Assembly: GCA_009649675.1 (NCBI GenBank)
Contig: WJPL01000001.1
Span: 2,004,469 to 2,068,468 of the forward strand
Length of the DNA stretch: 64,000 bases
DNA from: Alphaproteobacteria bacterium HT1-32
GTDB taxonomy: Bacteria; Pseudomonadota; Alphaproteobacteria; Rhodospirillales; HT1-32
Direction: 5' to 3'
Part shown: positions 34,362 to 43,437 of the stretch, piece by piece
How positions within the stretch are numbered: the stretch's first letter is position 1
Layout: each line of letters starts with the position of its first letter
Made by a program: the position numbers and the translations under genes
Notes under the pieces: model-generated
What the model saw: only the letters and a program-made list of their open reading frames with translations
Databases searched by the model: none
What the model was told of the DNA's origin: nothing

Positions 34362-35356
34362 CCGGCAGACTTGCCTTTGATCCGGCGAACCAGGGCGTCG
34401 CTGGCCCCCAGCAATCCGCCCCGGAAGAACAGCACGACAGCAATCAGCACAAGGCCAACACCGATTTCCCAGAACTCGGGACTGATCCGGGCCAGTTCAT
34501 CCTCCAGAGCCATATAGACAGCGCCGCCCAGGAAGGCACCATAGAGGCGGCCTGTGCCACCAAGAACCAGAACGATCAGCACAGTGCCGGAGCGGGCAAA
34601 ATCGAGCACGTCGAGGGTCACATAGGCATTGGATTGCGCGAACAGGCCCCCGGCAATCCCGGCCATCGCAGCGGAAATGGTATAGACCGTGACCAGACGT
34701 CCGAAGACCGGGGTACCGATGGCGTTCATCCGCCGCACATTTTCCCGCACGCCAACCAGTGACCGGCCAAACGGGGAATGCACAATCCGGCGGGCAACCA
34801 GAAAGACCAGAAACAGGACGCTGAGGCTGTACCAGTAGTAATGATGGCCCCAGAGATCATTTTCGAACAGGCCGAAGATCGGGTCGATGCTGATACCCTG
34901 CAAGCCGTCGAAGCCACCGGTGACAGGGGCTGCCGTGTTGGCGGCTTCCTGCAACAGAATGGCGAAGGCCAGGGTCAGCATCAGCAGGGTAAGGCCGTGA
35001 TAACGCAGCAGGACCAGACCGGATAACAGGCCCAGCGCCCCGCCGGCCAGCCCGCCAAACAGCAGTCCGGTCAGCGGCTCGTTCCATCCCAGCAGCGCCG
35101 ACAGCATGCCGGTTGCATAAGCCCCGGCACCGAAATAGGCCGCATGGCCGAGCGACACGACCCCGGCATAACCCAGAATCAGATCCATCGAGAGGGCAAA
35201 GATGATCATGATGATGATCTGCGTGCCGAGCGCCGCATAGTCCGGCAGCAGGGCAAAGGCGGCGAAGGCCGTCATCCAGGGCAGCGCCTCGATCAGCCGC
35301 CAGCGATGGCGGTTGCGCAGATCTGCTGTCGGGTCGCTTCTGTCGGTTGCGTTCAT
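34358..35356 (-). CDS. livM: Branched-chain amino acid-type ABC transporter permease LivM
   Basis: This 332-aa inner-membrane permease has about nine to ten helices. The family marker is LDLILGYAGVVSLGHAAYFGAGAYATG, visible around residues 55-80, and the coupling region is SPFGRSLVGVRENVRRMNAIG. It forms the translocation pore with LivH. Four-base overlaps with both neighbours show a tight operon. Confidence 0.93.
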   Translation of the reverse strand: MNATDRSDPTADLRNRHRWRLIEALPWMTAFAAFALLPDYAALGTQIIIMIIFALSMDLILGYAGVVSLGHAAYFGAGAYATGMLSALLGWNEPLTGLLFGGLAGGALGLLSGLVLLRYHGLTLLMLTLAFAILLQEAANTAAPVTGGFDGLQGISIDPIFGLFENDLWGHHYYWYSLSVLFLVFLVARRIVHSPFGRSLVGVRENVRRMNAIGTPVFGRLVTVYTISAAMAGIAGGLFAQSNAYVTLDVLDFARSGTVLIVLVLGGTGRLYGAFLGGAVYMALEDELARISPEFWEIGVGLVLIAVVLFFRGGLLGASDALVRRIKGKSAG

Positions 35357-36216
35357 GACGCCCGTCCAAACAGCCCGGCTGGCCTGTAGAGCAAAATGGC
35401 CACTGTTGCTGCATAGATGAAGAAGGCGCCGCCATCGGGCCAGAGGTACTTGCCGGCCGTATCCAGCACGCCGAGCACGATGGCAGCGACAAAGGCCCCG
35501 CCCATGCTGCCCAGCCCGCCGACGGCGACAACGATCAGGAAAAATACCAGATACTGAATGGCGAAAGTCGGCGACATGCCGACGATCTCAATCGCCAGTC
35601 CGCCACCAAGGGCCGCCAGTCCGCTGCCTATTGCGAAGACCAGAACGAACAGCCGGTCGACATCGATACCGACGGATTGCGCCATCCGGCGGTTGTCGAC
35701 GGCCGCGCGGATTTTCGCGCCAAGCAAGGTGCGCTCAAAGGCAAACCACAGGATCGCCATCATGACACAGCCGATGAGGATGATGAAAAAGCGATAGGTC
35801 GGGACTTCACGGAATCCGAGATCGACCTGACCGGTCAGGAAGTCCGGCATCGGAATGGCCGGCGGGGCAGGGCCGTAAATAAAGGTCACAACGCCGATCG
35901 TCACAAAGACCAGTCCGATCGACAGCAACACCTGATCAAGCTCTCCCGCTTTATAAAGCGGGGCATAGAGGAAGCGTTCAAACGGGATGCTGCCAACACC
36001 GACAACAACCGGTGCAATGGCGAGTGCCGCGACAAAAGGCACGCCATAGCCAGTCATCAGGGTGACCAGTACATAGCCACCGACCATGGCAAAGGCACCA
36101 TGCGCCAGATTGACGAAGCCCATCAGGCCCATCGTCACGGATAACCCCACCGAGATGATGAACAGCAACATGGCATAGGCCAGGCCGTCAAAGAGAATGC
36201 TGATCAACGCTTCCAT
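35353..36216 (-). CDS. livH: Branched-chain amino acid-type ABC transporter permease LivH
   Basis: This 287-aa inner-membrane permease contains the LivH motif MGLMGFVNLAHGAFAMVGGYV near the N-terminus and the coupling segment LLGAKIRAAVDNRRMAQSVGI. It is the first gene of livHMGF here. A livK-type periplasmic binding protein normally accompanies these genes but is not found between 32906 and 40515. The gene starts 49 bp after the nitroreductase stop, so the transcript may begin further upstream. Confidence 0.93.
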   Translation of the reverse strand: MEALISILFDGLAYAMLLFIISVGLSVTMGLMGFVNLAHGAFAMVGGYVLVTLMTGYGVPFVAALAIAPVVVGVGSIPFERFLYAPLYKAGELDQVLLSIGLVFVTIGVVTFIYGPAPPAIPMPDFLTGQVDLGFREVPTYRFFIILIGCVMMAILWFAFERTLLGAKIRAAVDNRRMAQSVGIDVDRLFVLVFAIGSGLAALGGGLAIEIVGMSPTFAIQYLVFFLIVVAVGGLGSMGGAFVAAIVLGVLDTAGKYLWPDGGAFFIYAATVAILLYRPAGLFGRAS

Positions 36217-36265
36217 GACAAGGATGGTGGCCGCTACAACCGCCGCGCGTCAAGCATCTGCTGCG

Positions 36266-37102
36266 TCAGTCGAGTCTTATGCCATTGCGGCGCAGCCAGT
36301 CGGCGAAATTATCCCGCTCCGGGCGCGACAGCTGCCGGGTGACATTTTCGGACCAGACGCATTTCTCCAGCTCGCCATAGAGGTCGCGATGGCGCTGGCT
36401 GCCGGGGGCAATCGGCTGGCGCTCATGGGCCCGTTCGTCATAGGCAGCAACTTCGTCGGTGAGGTTCGAGTCATCATAGGTTTCGTGGTGAACGACGACT
36501 GATGGTGGCAGACGGAGTGAGACCGGGCGACGCCGGGCGGGCCAGCCGACGCAGAGCCCGGCAATCGGGAACACGCCTTCCGGCAGAGCCAGCAGTTCCT
36601 GTAATTCGTCCAGCCGGTTGCGAATATAACTGATCGGACAGGTGCCAAGACCTTCGGCTTCTGCTGCGATGACAAAACTCTGCAGGGCGATGGCCGCATC
36701 AACGGCGGCGTTCATGAAGGTATCGGCGACATTGTTCTGATAATCATGTTTCCGCCACGCGGCGAGTCGCCGGATACGTCGCACATCGCCAAGGAAGATC
36801 ATGACCAGTGGTGCGTCGGCGATCCAGGGCATGGTCGGCACCAGGCCAGCCAGCTTGCTGATCCGTTCCTTATCACGCAGCACCATGATGGAATATTGCT
36901 GCAGGTTCGACTTTGTTGGTCCGGACTGGGCACAGGCCAGCAGGATTTCCAGCAGATCATCATCAATCGGGTCGGGCTTGAAAGTGCGGCAGACGCTATG
37001 TCCGAGGATACCGGCAACCGTTCCCTCTGCTGCCCGGTCTGTCCCGGCGGTTGTTTCCAGGCCGAAGCGCTCGGTGACCTGATCGGCTATGGTGCGGGTC
37101 AT
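36266..37102 (-). CDS. NADPH-dependent nitroreductase (NfsA/FRP-like)
   Basis: This 278-aa flavoprotein belongs to the NfsA/FRP branch of nitroreductases. Features: GHSVCRTFKPDPIDDDLLEI at the N-terminus, the FMN phosphate region CAQSGPTKSNLQQYSIMV, AEAEGLGTCPISYIRN and the strand IAGLCVGWPARRRP. It would reduce quinones, flavins or nitro compounds with NADPH. It lies between livH and the rhodanese gene on the same strand. It is not closely related to the nitroreductase at 2097-2777. Confidence 0.85.
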   Translation of the reverse strand: MTRTIADQVTERFGLETTAGTDRAAEGTVAGILGHSVCRTFKPDPIDDDLLEILLACAQSGPTKSNLQQYSIMVLRDKERISKLAGLVPTMPWIADAPLVMIFLGDVRRIRRLAAWRKHDYQNNVADTFMNAAVDAAIALQSFVIAAEAEGLGTCPISYIRNRLDELQELLALPEGVFPIAGLCVGWPARRRPVSLRLPPSVVVHHETYDDSNLTDEVAAYDERAHERQPIAPGSQRHRDLYGELEKCVWSENVTRQLSRPERDNFADWLRRNGIRLD

Positions 37103-37159
37103 GCTGTCATCCTTTCATAAGGTCATGTCTGCCCGGCGGAGTCGGATAGTGCCGGGATA

Positions 37160-37198
37160 TGACACTCCATCCCGCAACAGAACAGGGACGGAGTGTCA
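37160..37198 (-). terminator. Hairpin after the rhodanese gene
   Basis: TGACACTCC (37160-37168) and GGAGTGTCA (37190-37198) pair perfectly, extended inward by TCCC/GGGA. It lies just beyond the rhodanese stop codon and before the nitroreductase start. There is no T tract, so it may be an attenuating or mRNA-stabilising hairpin rather than a full stop. Confidence 0.5.
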
Positions 37199-37209
37199 CA
37201 GGCACCGGT

Positions 37210-38772
37210 TCAGCTCAGCAGGTTGTAGCGGGCATCGCCATCGCGTTCGATCTGCGCCGGCAGATTAACTTCCCAGTCGAGATAATAGGTCGCGGCCTCG
37301 GCATTGTTGTAATGCCGGTCGTGGACCCAGAAATGGAAGTCGAGACAGTCCTGATCGGAAGGTGTGTCAGGACTTGCAGCCGTTTCATGGCCCGCCGCCT
37401 TCCAGGCAGCAAGACCGCCGGAGAGATAGCAGACATCCCTGAAGCCGAGGCGTTCCAGATCAGCAGTTGCAAAGCTGGCCAGTGCGCCGTCTTCGGAGAC
37501 CACACAGACCGGCCCGTCGGCGAGGGTCAGTTCAGACAGACGGGAGCGATGCCACCAGATTGCATCCGGCACATGTTCCTGCCGGAAAGTCATGTCGGTC
37601 GAGACATCAATCACCGTGTAGCTGTCACGCTTGTCATGCAGGGTGGCTGCGTCAATTGCGGCCACACCCCCGGCAACCGGGTAGGCAGGCATACCGGTTT
37701 CAACCGGGCCGGAGGCGATGCCACCTTTCAGGACATAGACATCCCAGCCCATCTGGGACAGCCAGTGGCCACTCATTACCGCGCGGACTTCTGTATCGTC
37801 GGTCAGTACGATGCGGGCACCAAGCACCGCAACCCAGGTATCAGATGCCTGTACGAGCTGGCCGCCCGGTGCATTGATGGCGCCGGGGACATGTCCGGCG
37901 AGATATTCATCAATCTGGCGGACATCCAGCAGGAAGGTCGTGCGGTCGGTTTCAGCCAGCCAGCTGTCCAGTGTTTCCCGGTCGACACTGCCGACATTGT
38001 AGCGTTCACGAACCAGCGTGGCGCGAGCTTCGGCTGCGGCCAGCGCGCTGTCGTCCAGTTCGGTCAGGGCGGGGTCGCGGCCACGGTCCAGCTCATAGCC
38101 GGCCAGTTCCCAGCCCATGGTGCCGTTACGCAGCGCGACAACCCGGTTTGGAACACCGGCATTGATCAGCGACTGTGCCCCGATGATGCTGCGGGTTCGC
38201 CCGGCGCAGTTCACGACAATTGTGGTGTCGGGGCTGGGGGCATGGGCATGAACGCGATAGGCCAGCTCCGCGCCGGGGCAACTGGTGCCGCCGGGGATGT
38301 TCATACGGTGATATTCAGCCTGTGTACGGCTGTCGAGGATCACGTAATCGGCTTTGTTTTCAGCCATCTCATGCAGTTCTTCGGCTGAGATGGAAGGCGT
38401 GTGGTTGCCATGCTCGACCACTTCACCGAAGGCCTTGCAGGGAACATTGACGCCTTCAAACAGCTCATGTCCGGCGGCTTTCCAGCCCGGATTTCCGCCT
38501 GCCAGAATGACCACCGACTGATATCCCATATCCGCCATGCGCCCGGCGGCCTTGATGGCCAGCCCGTCGCTGTCATCGACCAGAACGCAACGCACATTCT
38601 TGTTCGGAACCAGTCTTGGCAGCATCAGTTCCAGCCGGCTGGTTGGCAGGCTGATGGCATAGAACAGGTGATTATGGACGAAACGCCCGCTCTCGCGAAT
38701 ATCAAGCAGGGCAAGTTCCTTGCCGTCGTGGAGCATTTCCTTGAGGTCAGCCGGGGTTATCTGGGTTGTCAT
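37210..38772 (-). CDS. Four-domain rhodanese-like sulfurtransferase
   Basis: This 520-aa protein has four rhodanese domains at about residues 1-105, 125-230, 260-365 and 370-465, with a C-terminal tail (CLDFHFWVHDRHYNN). Only domain 2 has the active-site cysteine, C189 in NCAGRTRS. In domains 1, 3 and 4 the loop carries Asp, Asp and Ser/Glu (VDDSDG, TDDTEV, VSEDGA). It would transfer sulfane sulfur to cyanide, a thiol or a protein. It lies 60 bp after a thiamine-diphosphate enzyme on the same strand, and the two probably act together. No signal peptide is visible. Confidence 0.9.
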   Translation of the reverse strand: MTTQITPADLKEMLHDGKELALLDIRESGRFVHNHLFYAISLPTSRLELMLPRLVPNKNVRCVLVDDSDGLAIKAAGRMADMGYQSVVILAGGNPGWKAAGHELFEGVNVPCKAFGEVVEHGNHTPSISAEELHEMAENKADYVILDSRTQAEYHRMNIPGGTSCPGAELAYRVHAHAPSPDTTIVVNCAGRTRSIIGAQSLINAGVPNRVVALRNGTMGWELAGYELDRGRDPALTELDDSALAAAEARATLVRERYNVGSVDRETLDSWLAETDRTTFLLDVRQIDEYLAGHVPGAINAPGGQLVQASDTWVAVLGARIVLTDDTEVRAVMSGHWLSQMGWDVYVLKGGIASGPVETGMPAYPVAGGVAAIDAATLHDKRDSYTVIDVSTDMTFRQEHVPDAIWWHRSRLSELTLADGPVCVVSEDGALASFATADLERLGFRDVCYLSGGLAAWKAAGHETAASPDTPSDQDCLDFHFWVHDRHYNNAEAATYYLDWEVNLPAQIERDGDARYNLLS

Positions 38773-38832
38773 GATTGTCCTGTTTTCTGTTGTTCAGGTT
38801 CTTTGGGGGGAAAGACGTATTGTTGTCCTGGA

Positions 38833-40515
38833 TCAGCCCCGGGCGGCGAGCGCCCGGTCACGGATCTGGGACAGGCTGGCGGAAATGGTGATCGCTTCCG
38901 GATCAATCCGGACTTCGATGACGGATGGCTTGCCAGAGGCCTGTGCCCGTTCAAAGGCCGGACCGAAATCTTCCGTGCGGGCAACGACTTCACCATGTCC
39001 GCCATAGGCGTCGGCCAGCTTTGCGAAATCGGGATTGGTCAGCTGGGTGGCGGATATCCGGCCCGGATAATCCCGTTCCTGATGCATCCGGATGGTGCCA
39101 TACATGCCATTATTGACGACGATGATGATGACATTCGCCTTGTACTGAACAGCGGTTGCCAGTTCCTGCCCGGTCATCAGGAAGCAGCCGTCACCGGCAA
39201 AGGCGACCACGGTCCGTTCCGGGTGGGTGCGTTTTGCCGCGATAGCAGCAGGCACACCATAGCCCATTGAACCACTGGTCGGGGCCAGCTGGGACTTGTA
39301 ACGGGTGAAGCGGCGGAACCGATGGACCCAGGTGGCGTAGTTCCCGGCACCGTTGCAGACAATCGCATCTTCCGGCAGGTGCTGGCCGAGCCAGGCCATG
39401 ATATCGCCCATCTGAACCGGTCCGGGCGAGACCGGCAGCTTCGTGTTCCAGACGAGGTAACTGTCATGCAGTGCCTTTACATCCTCGTCTGCGCGGCTGA
39501 CCGGCTTCATTTCAGCGACCGCATTGGCAAAGCCGCGGGCCGTCGCCGCAATTCCGAGGGTCGGACGATAAACGCGACCCAGTTCATGCGGGTCGGCATG
39601 GATATGGATCAGCTTCTGATCCGGCTCCGGAATGCCGATCAGGGTATAGTCGGCAGAGCTTTTCTCACTCATCCGGGCACCGACAACCAGCAACAGATCC
39701 GCTTTCTTGATCCGGGCAGAAAGGTCGGGATTGAGATGAATGCCGACATCGCCGCCAAAATTCGGATGGCTGTTATCGAAATAATCCTGACGGCGGAAGG
39801 AGACGGCGACGGGCAGGCCGTTATCTGCCGCGAACTTCTCCATCGCGGCCTTTACATTGGCATCCCAGCCACCGCCGCCCAGAATCATAAAGGGATGTTT
39901 GGCGGCTGACAGCAGGTCGCGCAGCTCCGTCAGGTCATCCGGTGTCGGGGCGGCCTCTGCCCGGCGATAGCGCCCGACGGTCTGTGCGCCCGGTGCCAGT
40001 TCGGCCAGCATGTCTTCCGGGAGGGCCAGGACGACCGGGCCGGGACGGCCTGATGTTGCGGTGTGGAAGGCACGGCTGACATATTCCGGCACCCGTGCAG
40101 GGTCATCAATCTCGGCGACCCATTTTGCCATCTGGCCGAACATCCGGCGATAATCGACTTCCTGGAAGGCCTCGCGCTCGATCATATTCCGTCCGACCTG
40201 ACCGATGAACAGGATCATCGGGGTCGAATCCTGCCGGGCGATATGCAGGCCGGCTGCGGCGTTGGCAGCACCGGGGCCGCGGGTCACAAAACAGATGCCC
40301 GGTTCCCCTGTCAGCTTGCCATAGGCATCGGCCATCATGGAGGCACCGCCTTCCTGACGGCAGACCGTGACGTCGATATCCGGCGCATCAACAAAGGCAT
40401 CAAGGACTGAAAGATAACTCTCTCCGGGGACACAGAAGACCTGCCGGACTTCCTGTGTGAGCAGGGTGTCGACAAGCAATTGCGCACCCGTTCGGGCGTT
40501 TGTGCGGTTTTCCAT
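38833..40515 (-). CDS. Thiamine-diphosphate-dependent enzyme, acetolactate synthase-like
   Basis: This 560-aa enzyme has three domains: the N-terminal pyrimidine-binding domain with the catalytic glutamate in CRQEGGASMMADAYGK, a central Rossmann-like domain, and the C-terminal cofactor domain with GDGCFLMTGQELATA through IVVNNGMYG, the ThDP/Mg motif. It resembles acetolactate synthase large subunits, but no small regulatory subunit follows, so a catabolic or sulfur-linked decarboxylase or lyase is more likely than isoleucine/valine synthesis. Its neighbour is a four-domain rhodanese protein. It is divergent from thrS. Confidence 0.88.
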   Translation of the reverse strand: MENRTNARTGAQLLVDTLLTQEVRQVFCVPGESYLSVLDAFVDAPDIDVTVCRQEGGASMMADAYGKLTGEPGICFVTRGPGAANAAAGLHIARQDSTPMILFIGQVGRNMIEREAFQEVDYRRMFGQMAKWVAEIDDPARVPEYVSRAFHTATSGRPGPVVLALPEDMLAELAPGAQTVGRYRRAEAAPTPDDLTELRDLLSAAKHPFMILGGGGWDANVKAAMEKFAADNGLPVAVSFRRQDYFDNSHPNFGGDVGIHLNPDLSARIKKADLLLVVGARMSEKSSADYTLIGIPEPDQKLIHIHADPHELGRVYRPTLGIAATARGFANAVAEMKPVSRADEDVKALHDSYLVWNTKLPVSPGPVQMGDIMAWLGQHLPEDAIVCNGAGNYATWVHRFRRFTRYKSQLAPTSGSMGYGVPAAIAAKRTHPERTVVAFAGDGCFLMTGQELATAVQYKANVIIIVVNNGMYGTIRMHQERDYPGRISATQLTNPDFAKLADAYGGHGEVVARTEDFGPAFERAQASGKPSVIEVRIDPEAITISASLSQIRDRALAARG

Positions 40516-40597
40516 TGTTTCGTCCCGGAAGATGTTTCTGATTCGCTACATTCTAGCGAATGATTTCCGGGACTGCATGCAGCAAGTCGGCCTTTTC

Positions 40598-40625
40598 TTG
40601 ACAGGCAAGGGCCGGACCATAATAT
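40598..40625 (+). promoter_or_regulatory. Sigma-70 promoter of thrS-infC
   Basis: TTGACA (40598-40603) and TAATAT (40620-40625) are 16 bp apart, the best promoter match in the window. Transcription from about 40632 gives a leader of about 125 nt before thrS. Confidence 0.75.
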
Positions 40626-40632
40626 GCGCGCT

Positions 40633-40674
40633 ATGTCACAGTTTCTGCCCCGTTTCCTGCCGCGAACCCCCTGA
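40633..40674 (+). other. Possible 13-codon leader frame ahead of thrS
   Basis: ATG at 40633, at the predicted transcript start, opens a 13-codon frame (MSQFLPRFLPRTP) whose TGA stop sits in the loop of a CCCCC-TGA-GGGGG hairpin (40667-40679). It has no clear ribosome site and only one threonine codon. It may be accidental; it is recorded because the stop codon and hairpin coincide in the leader of a tRNA synthetase gene. Confidence 0.2.
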
Positions 40675-40756
40675 GGGGGGATCTTGCGCTGTTGCCCACC
40701 CACCGCACGGCAGTTGTTGTGCATGTGACATCATCTTATCAGAACAGGCTTGAATC

Positions 40757-42679
40757 ATGGTCGCTATTACTCTGCCGGATGGCAGCGTCCGCAAATATGA
40801 CGGTTCCGTCTCCGCTCTCAAGGTCGCCGAAGACATTGGCCCCAGTCTCGCCAAGGCGGCGTTGCTGGCGCGTGTCGATGGTCAGCAGTGGGATCTGACA
40901 CGCCCGATCGAGGCCGATGCAGAACTGGCGCTGATTACCGCCAGGGATGATGATGCCTATGAATTGCTGCGCCATGACTGTGCGCATGTGCTGGCGCAGG
41001 CAGTACAGGAGCTGTTCCCCGGAACCCAGGTCACAATCGGCCCGGCTATCGAAAACGGCTTCTATTATGATTTCGCCCGTGAAGAGCCATTCTCGACGGA
41101 AGATTTCGAGAAGATTGAAAAGCGGATGGCCGAGATCGTTGATCGCGACCTGCCTTTTGTCCGAGAAGTCTGGGACCGTGATGATGCGGTGAAGCTGTTC
41201 GAGGAAAAAGGTGAAACCTACAAGGCTGAACTGATCCGCGATCTGCCGATGGATGAGGTTGTCACCCTGTATCGTCAGGGCGACTGGGTTGATCTCTGCC
41301 GTGGGCCGCATCTGCCGTCGACGGGCAAGCTGGGCAAGCATTTCAAGCTGATGAAGCTGGCCGGTGCCTACTGGCGGGGCAATTCCGACAACGCCATGCT
41401 GCAACGGATTTACGGCACCTGCTGGCCGTCGAAGAAGGAACTCGACGCCTATCTGCATATGCTGGAAGAAGCCGAAAAGCGGGATCATCGCCGGCTGGGC
41501 CGCGAGATGGACCTGTTTCATCAGCAGGAAGAAGCACAGGGGTCTGTGTTCTGGCATCCGAAGGGCTGGCATCTCTGGCAGACGCTGGAAACCTATATGC
41601 GCAACCGCCTTGATGAGGGCGGCTATGAAGAAGTCCGCACGCCACAGCTGGTTGACCGTACCCTGTGGGAAAAATCCGGCCACTGGGACAAATTCCGCGA
41701 GGCCATGTTTGTCTCGGAAGCGGAAGACAAGATCTACGCCCTGAAGCCGATGAACTGTCCCTGCCATGTACAGATTTTCCGTCAGGGCCTGAAAAGCTAC
41801 CGCGACCTGCCGCTGCGCATGGCCGAGTTCGGGTCCTGCCATAGAAACGAGCCGTCTGGTGCACTGCATGGCATCATGCGGGTGCGGGCTTTCACGCAGG
41901 ATGATGCACATATTTTCTGCACGGAAGATCAGATCACGTCAGAAACGAAAATTTTCTGTGATCTGCTGATTTCCATCTACAAGGATCTCGGCTTTGAGGA
42001 AGTGCATGTCCGCTTCTCGGACCGTCCGGAAGTCCGTGCCGGGTCGGATGCGATCTGGGACAAGGCAGAAGATGCACTGCGTGAAGCCATCGAGGCCGCC
42101 GGTCTGCCTTATACGATGAATCCCGGTGAGGGCGCATTCTATGGTCCGAAGCTGGAGTTTGTCCTGCGCGATGCCATTGGCCGTGAATGGCAGTGCGGCA
42201 CGCATCAGGTTGATTTCGTGCTGCCGGAACGGCTGGATGCGAGTTATGTCGGAGAAGATGGCGAGAAACATCGCCCGGTGATGCTGCATCGTGCCATCCT
42301 CGGGTCGTTCGAGCGTTTCATCGGTATCCTGATCGAACAATATGCGGGTAAATTCCCGCTCTGGCTGGCACCGCAGCAGATCGTCGTCGCCACCATCACG
42401 TCGGAAGCTGATGACTATGCCCGTGAAGTAACGGCTGTGCTGCGCAAGGCCGGGCTGCGGGCAGAGGTTGATGTCCGCAACGAGAAGATTAACTACAAGG
42501 TTCGCGAACACAGCGTGAAGAAGGTGCCGGTCATTCTGGTGGTCGGCGCCCGCGAGGGTGAAGGTCGCACGGTTGCCATGCGTCGTCTCGGCGGCAAGGC
42601 ACAAGAAGTTCTTGCGCTGGATGAAGCGGTTCGTAAGTTAACGGATGAGGCAAGAATGCCGGGAAATCCCGCCGTCTGA
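40757..42679 (+). CDS. thrS: Threonyl-tRNA synthetase
   Basis: This 640-aa class II synthetase charges tRNA-Thr. Domains in order: N-terminal TGS domain (residues 1-60, [15 protein letters not shown]), the editing domain with [17 protein letters not shown], the catalytic core (about 240-530) with zinc-binding cysteine in [10 protein letters not shown], motif 2 [20 protein letters not shown], motif 3 [18 protein letters not shown], and a C-terminal anticodon-binding domain. All parts are intact. infC lies 79 bp downstream, the conserved thrS-infC order. Confidence 0.97.
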   Translation: MVAITLPDGSVRKYDGSVSALKVAEDIGPSLAKAALLARVDGQQWDLTRPIEADAELALITARDDDAYELLRHDCAHVLAQAVQELFPGTQVTIGPAIENGFYYDFAREEPFSTEDFEKIEKRMAEIVDRDLPFVREVWDRDDAVKLFEEKGETYKAELIRDLPMDEVVTLYRQGDWVDLCRGPHLPSTGKLGKHFKLMKLAGAYWRGNSDNAMLQRIYGTCWPSKKELDAYLHMLEEAEKRDHRRLGREMDLFHQQEEAQGSVFWHPKGWHLWQTLETYMRNRLDEGGYEEVRTPQLVDRTLWEKSGHWDKFREAMFVSEAEDKIYALKPMNCPCHVQIFRQGLKSYRDLPLRMAEFGSCHRNEPSGALHGIMRVRAFTQDDAHIFCTEDQITSETKIFCDLLISIYKDLGFEEVHVRFSDRPEVRAGSDAIWDKAEDALREAIEAAGLPYTMNPGEGAFYGPKLEFVLRDAIGREWQCGTHQVDFVLPERLDASYVGEDGEKHRPVMLHRAILGSFERFIGILIEQYAGKFPLWLAPQQIVVATITSEADDYAREVTAVLRKAGLRAEVDVRNEKINYKVREHSVKKVPVILVVGAREGEGRTVAMRRLGGKAQEVLALDEAVRKLTDEARMPGNPAV

Positions 42680-42758
42680 CAGCTTTGTCGAAGACGGGGT
42701 TAGCCTATCGTGGTATTCTGCGTTATGATTTTCGGACACATTAAAAGGAGAAACTGAG

Positions 42759-43295
42759 ATAGCACGACATACTGATCTGGCGCCGCCGGCCAAGGATGGC
42801 CCCCGCGTCAACGAAGACATCACAGTTGCCAAGGTGCGGCTGGTAGATGCAGAAGGTGAAATGCTCGGCGTGAAATCGCTGGATGAAGCACTGCGAATCG
42901 CAGAGGGAACGGGGCTCGACCTTGTCGAAGTGTCGCCCAATGCCGACCCGCCGGTCTGCAAAATTCTCGATTACGGCAAGTTCCGTTACGAGGAACAGAA
43001 AAAGAAAAACGATGCGCGCAAGAAGCAGAAGACCATCGAGGTCAAGGAAATCAAGCTGCGTCCGAACATCGACCAGCATGATTATGATGTGAAAATGCGT
43101 GCCGTTCAGCGGTTCCTCGAAGGCGGCGACAAGGTGAAGGTAACCATGCGTTTCCGTGGCCGCGAGCTGGCCCATCAGGATCTCGGCATGGAAGTCCTGA
43201 ACCGCGTCCGCGACCAGTTCGACGAACTGATCAAGGTCGAACAGTTCCCGCGTATGGAAGGCCGTCAGATGGTCATGGTCCTGGCTCCGCGTTAA
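42759..43295 (+). CDS. infC: Translation initiation factor IF-3, with apparent ATA start
   Basis: This 178-aa factor binds the 30S subunit and checks start codon pairing. N-domain: [20 protein letters not shown] and [21 protein letters not shown]-domain: [20 protein letters not shown] and [12 protein letters not shown]. The usual conserved start of IF-3 ([15 protein letters not shown]) lies upstream of the first ATG or GTG, and no ATG, GTG or TTG precedes it in frame. AAGGAG (42745-42750) lies 8 nt before an ATA codon at 42759, the likely start. Rare start codons in infC allow IF-3 to repress its own translation, as with AUU in Escherichia coli. Confidence 0.92.
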   Translation: MARHTDLAPPAKDGPRVNEDITVAKVRLVDAEGEMLGVKSLDEALRIAEGTGLDLVEVSPNADPPVCKILDYGKFRYEEQKKKNDARKKQKTIEVKEIKLRPNIDQHDYDVKMRAVQRFLEGGDKVKVTMRFRGRELAHQDLGMEVLNRVRDQFDELIKVEQFPRMEGRQMVMVLAPR

Positions 43296-43326
43296 CCCGC
43301 CGGCCCAGACGACCAAAGACGACAAG

Positions 43327-43356
43327 ACCCCGGATGCGTGAGCGCCGGGGTTTTTT
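43327..43356 (+). terminator. Rho-independent terminator of thrS-infC
   Basis: ACCCCGG (43327-43333) pairs with CCGGGGT (43345-43351), followed by a run of six T. It lies 32 bp after the infC stop. rpmI and rplT, which follow infC in many bacteria, are absent here, in line with termination. Confidence 0.9.
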
Positions 43357-43437
43357 GTTGTCTGGTGTCAGGCTGGCCTGAGACAGATTTCAGACTTTCC
43401 GCCAGTCCCCTCATCCCGGGAGGAGGCTGCTTTGGAA

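Noticed and set aside
38833-40515. Biosynthetic acetolactate synthase (ilvB)
   Set aside because: No ilvN or ilvC follows and the neighbour is a rhodanese, so a specific ilv name is not justified.
42834-43295. infC starting at GTG 42834
   Set aside because: It would remove the conserved IF-3 start ([10 protein letters not shown]) and has no ribosome site, whereas AAGGAG stands at the right distance from ATA 42759.
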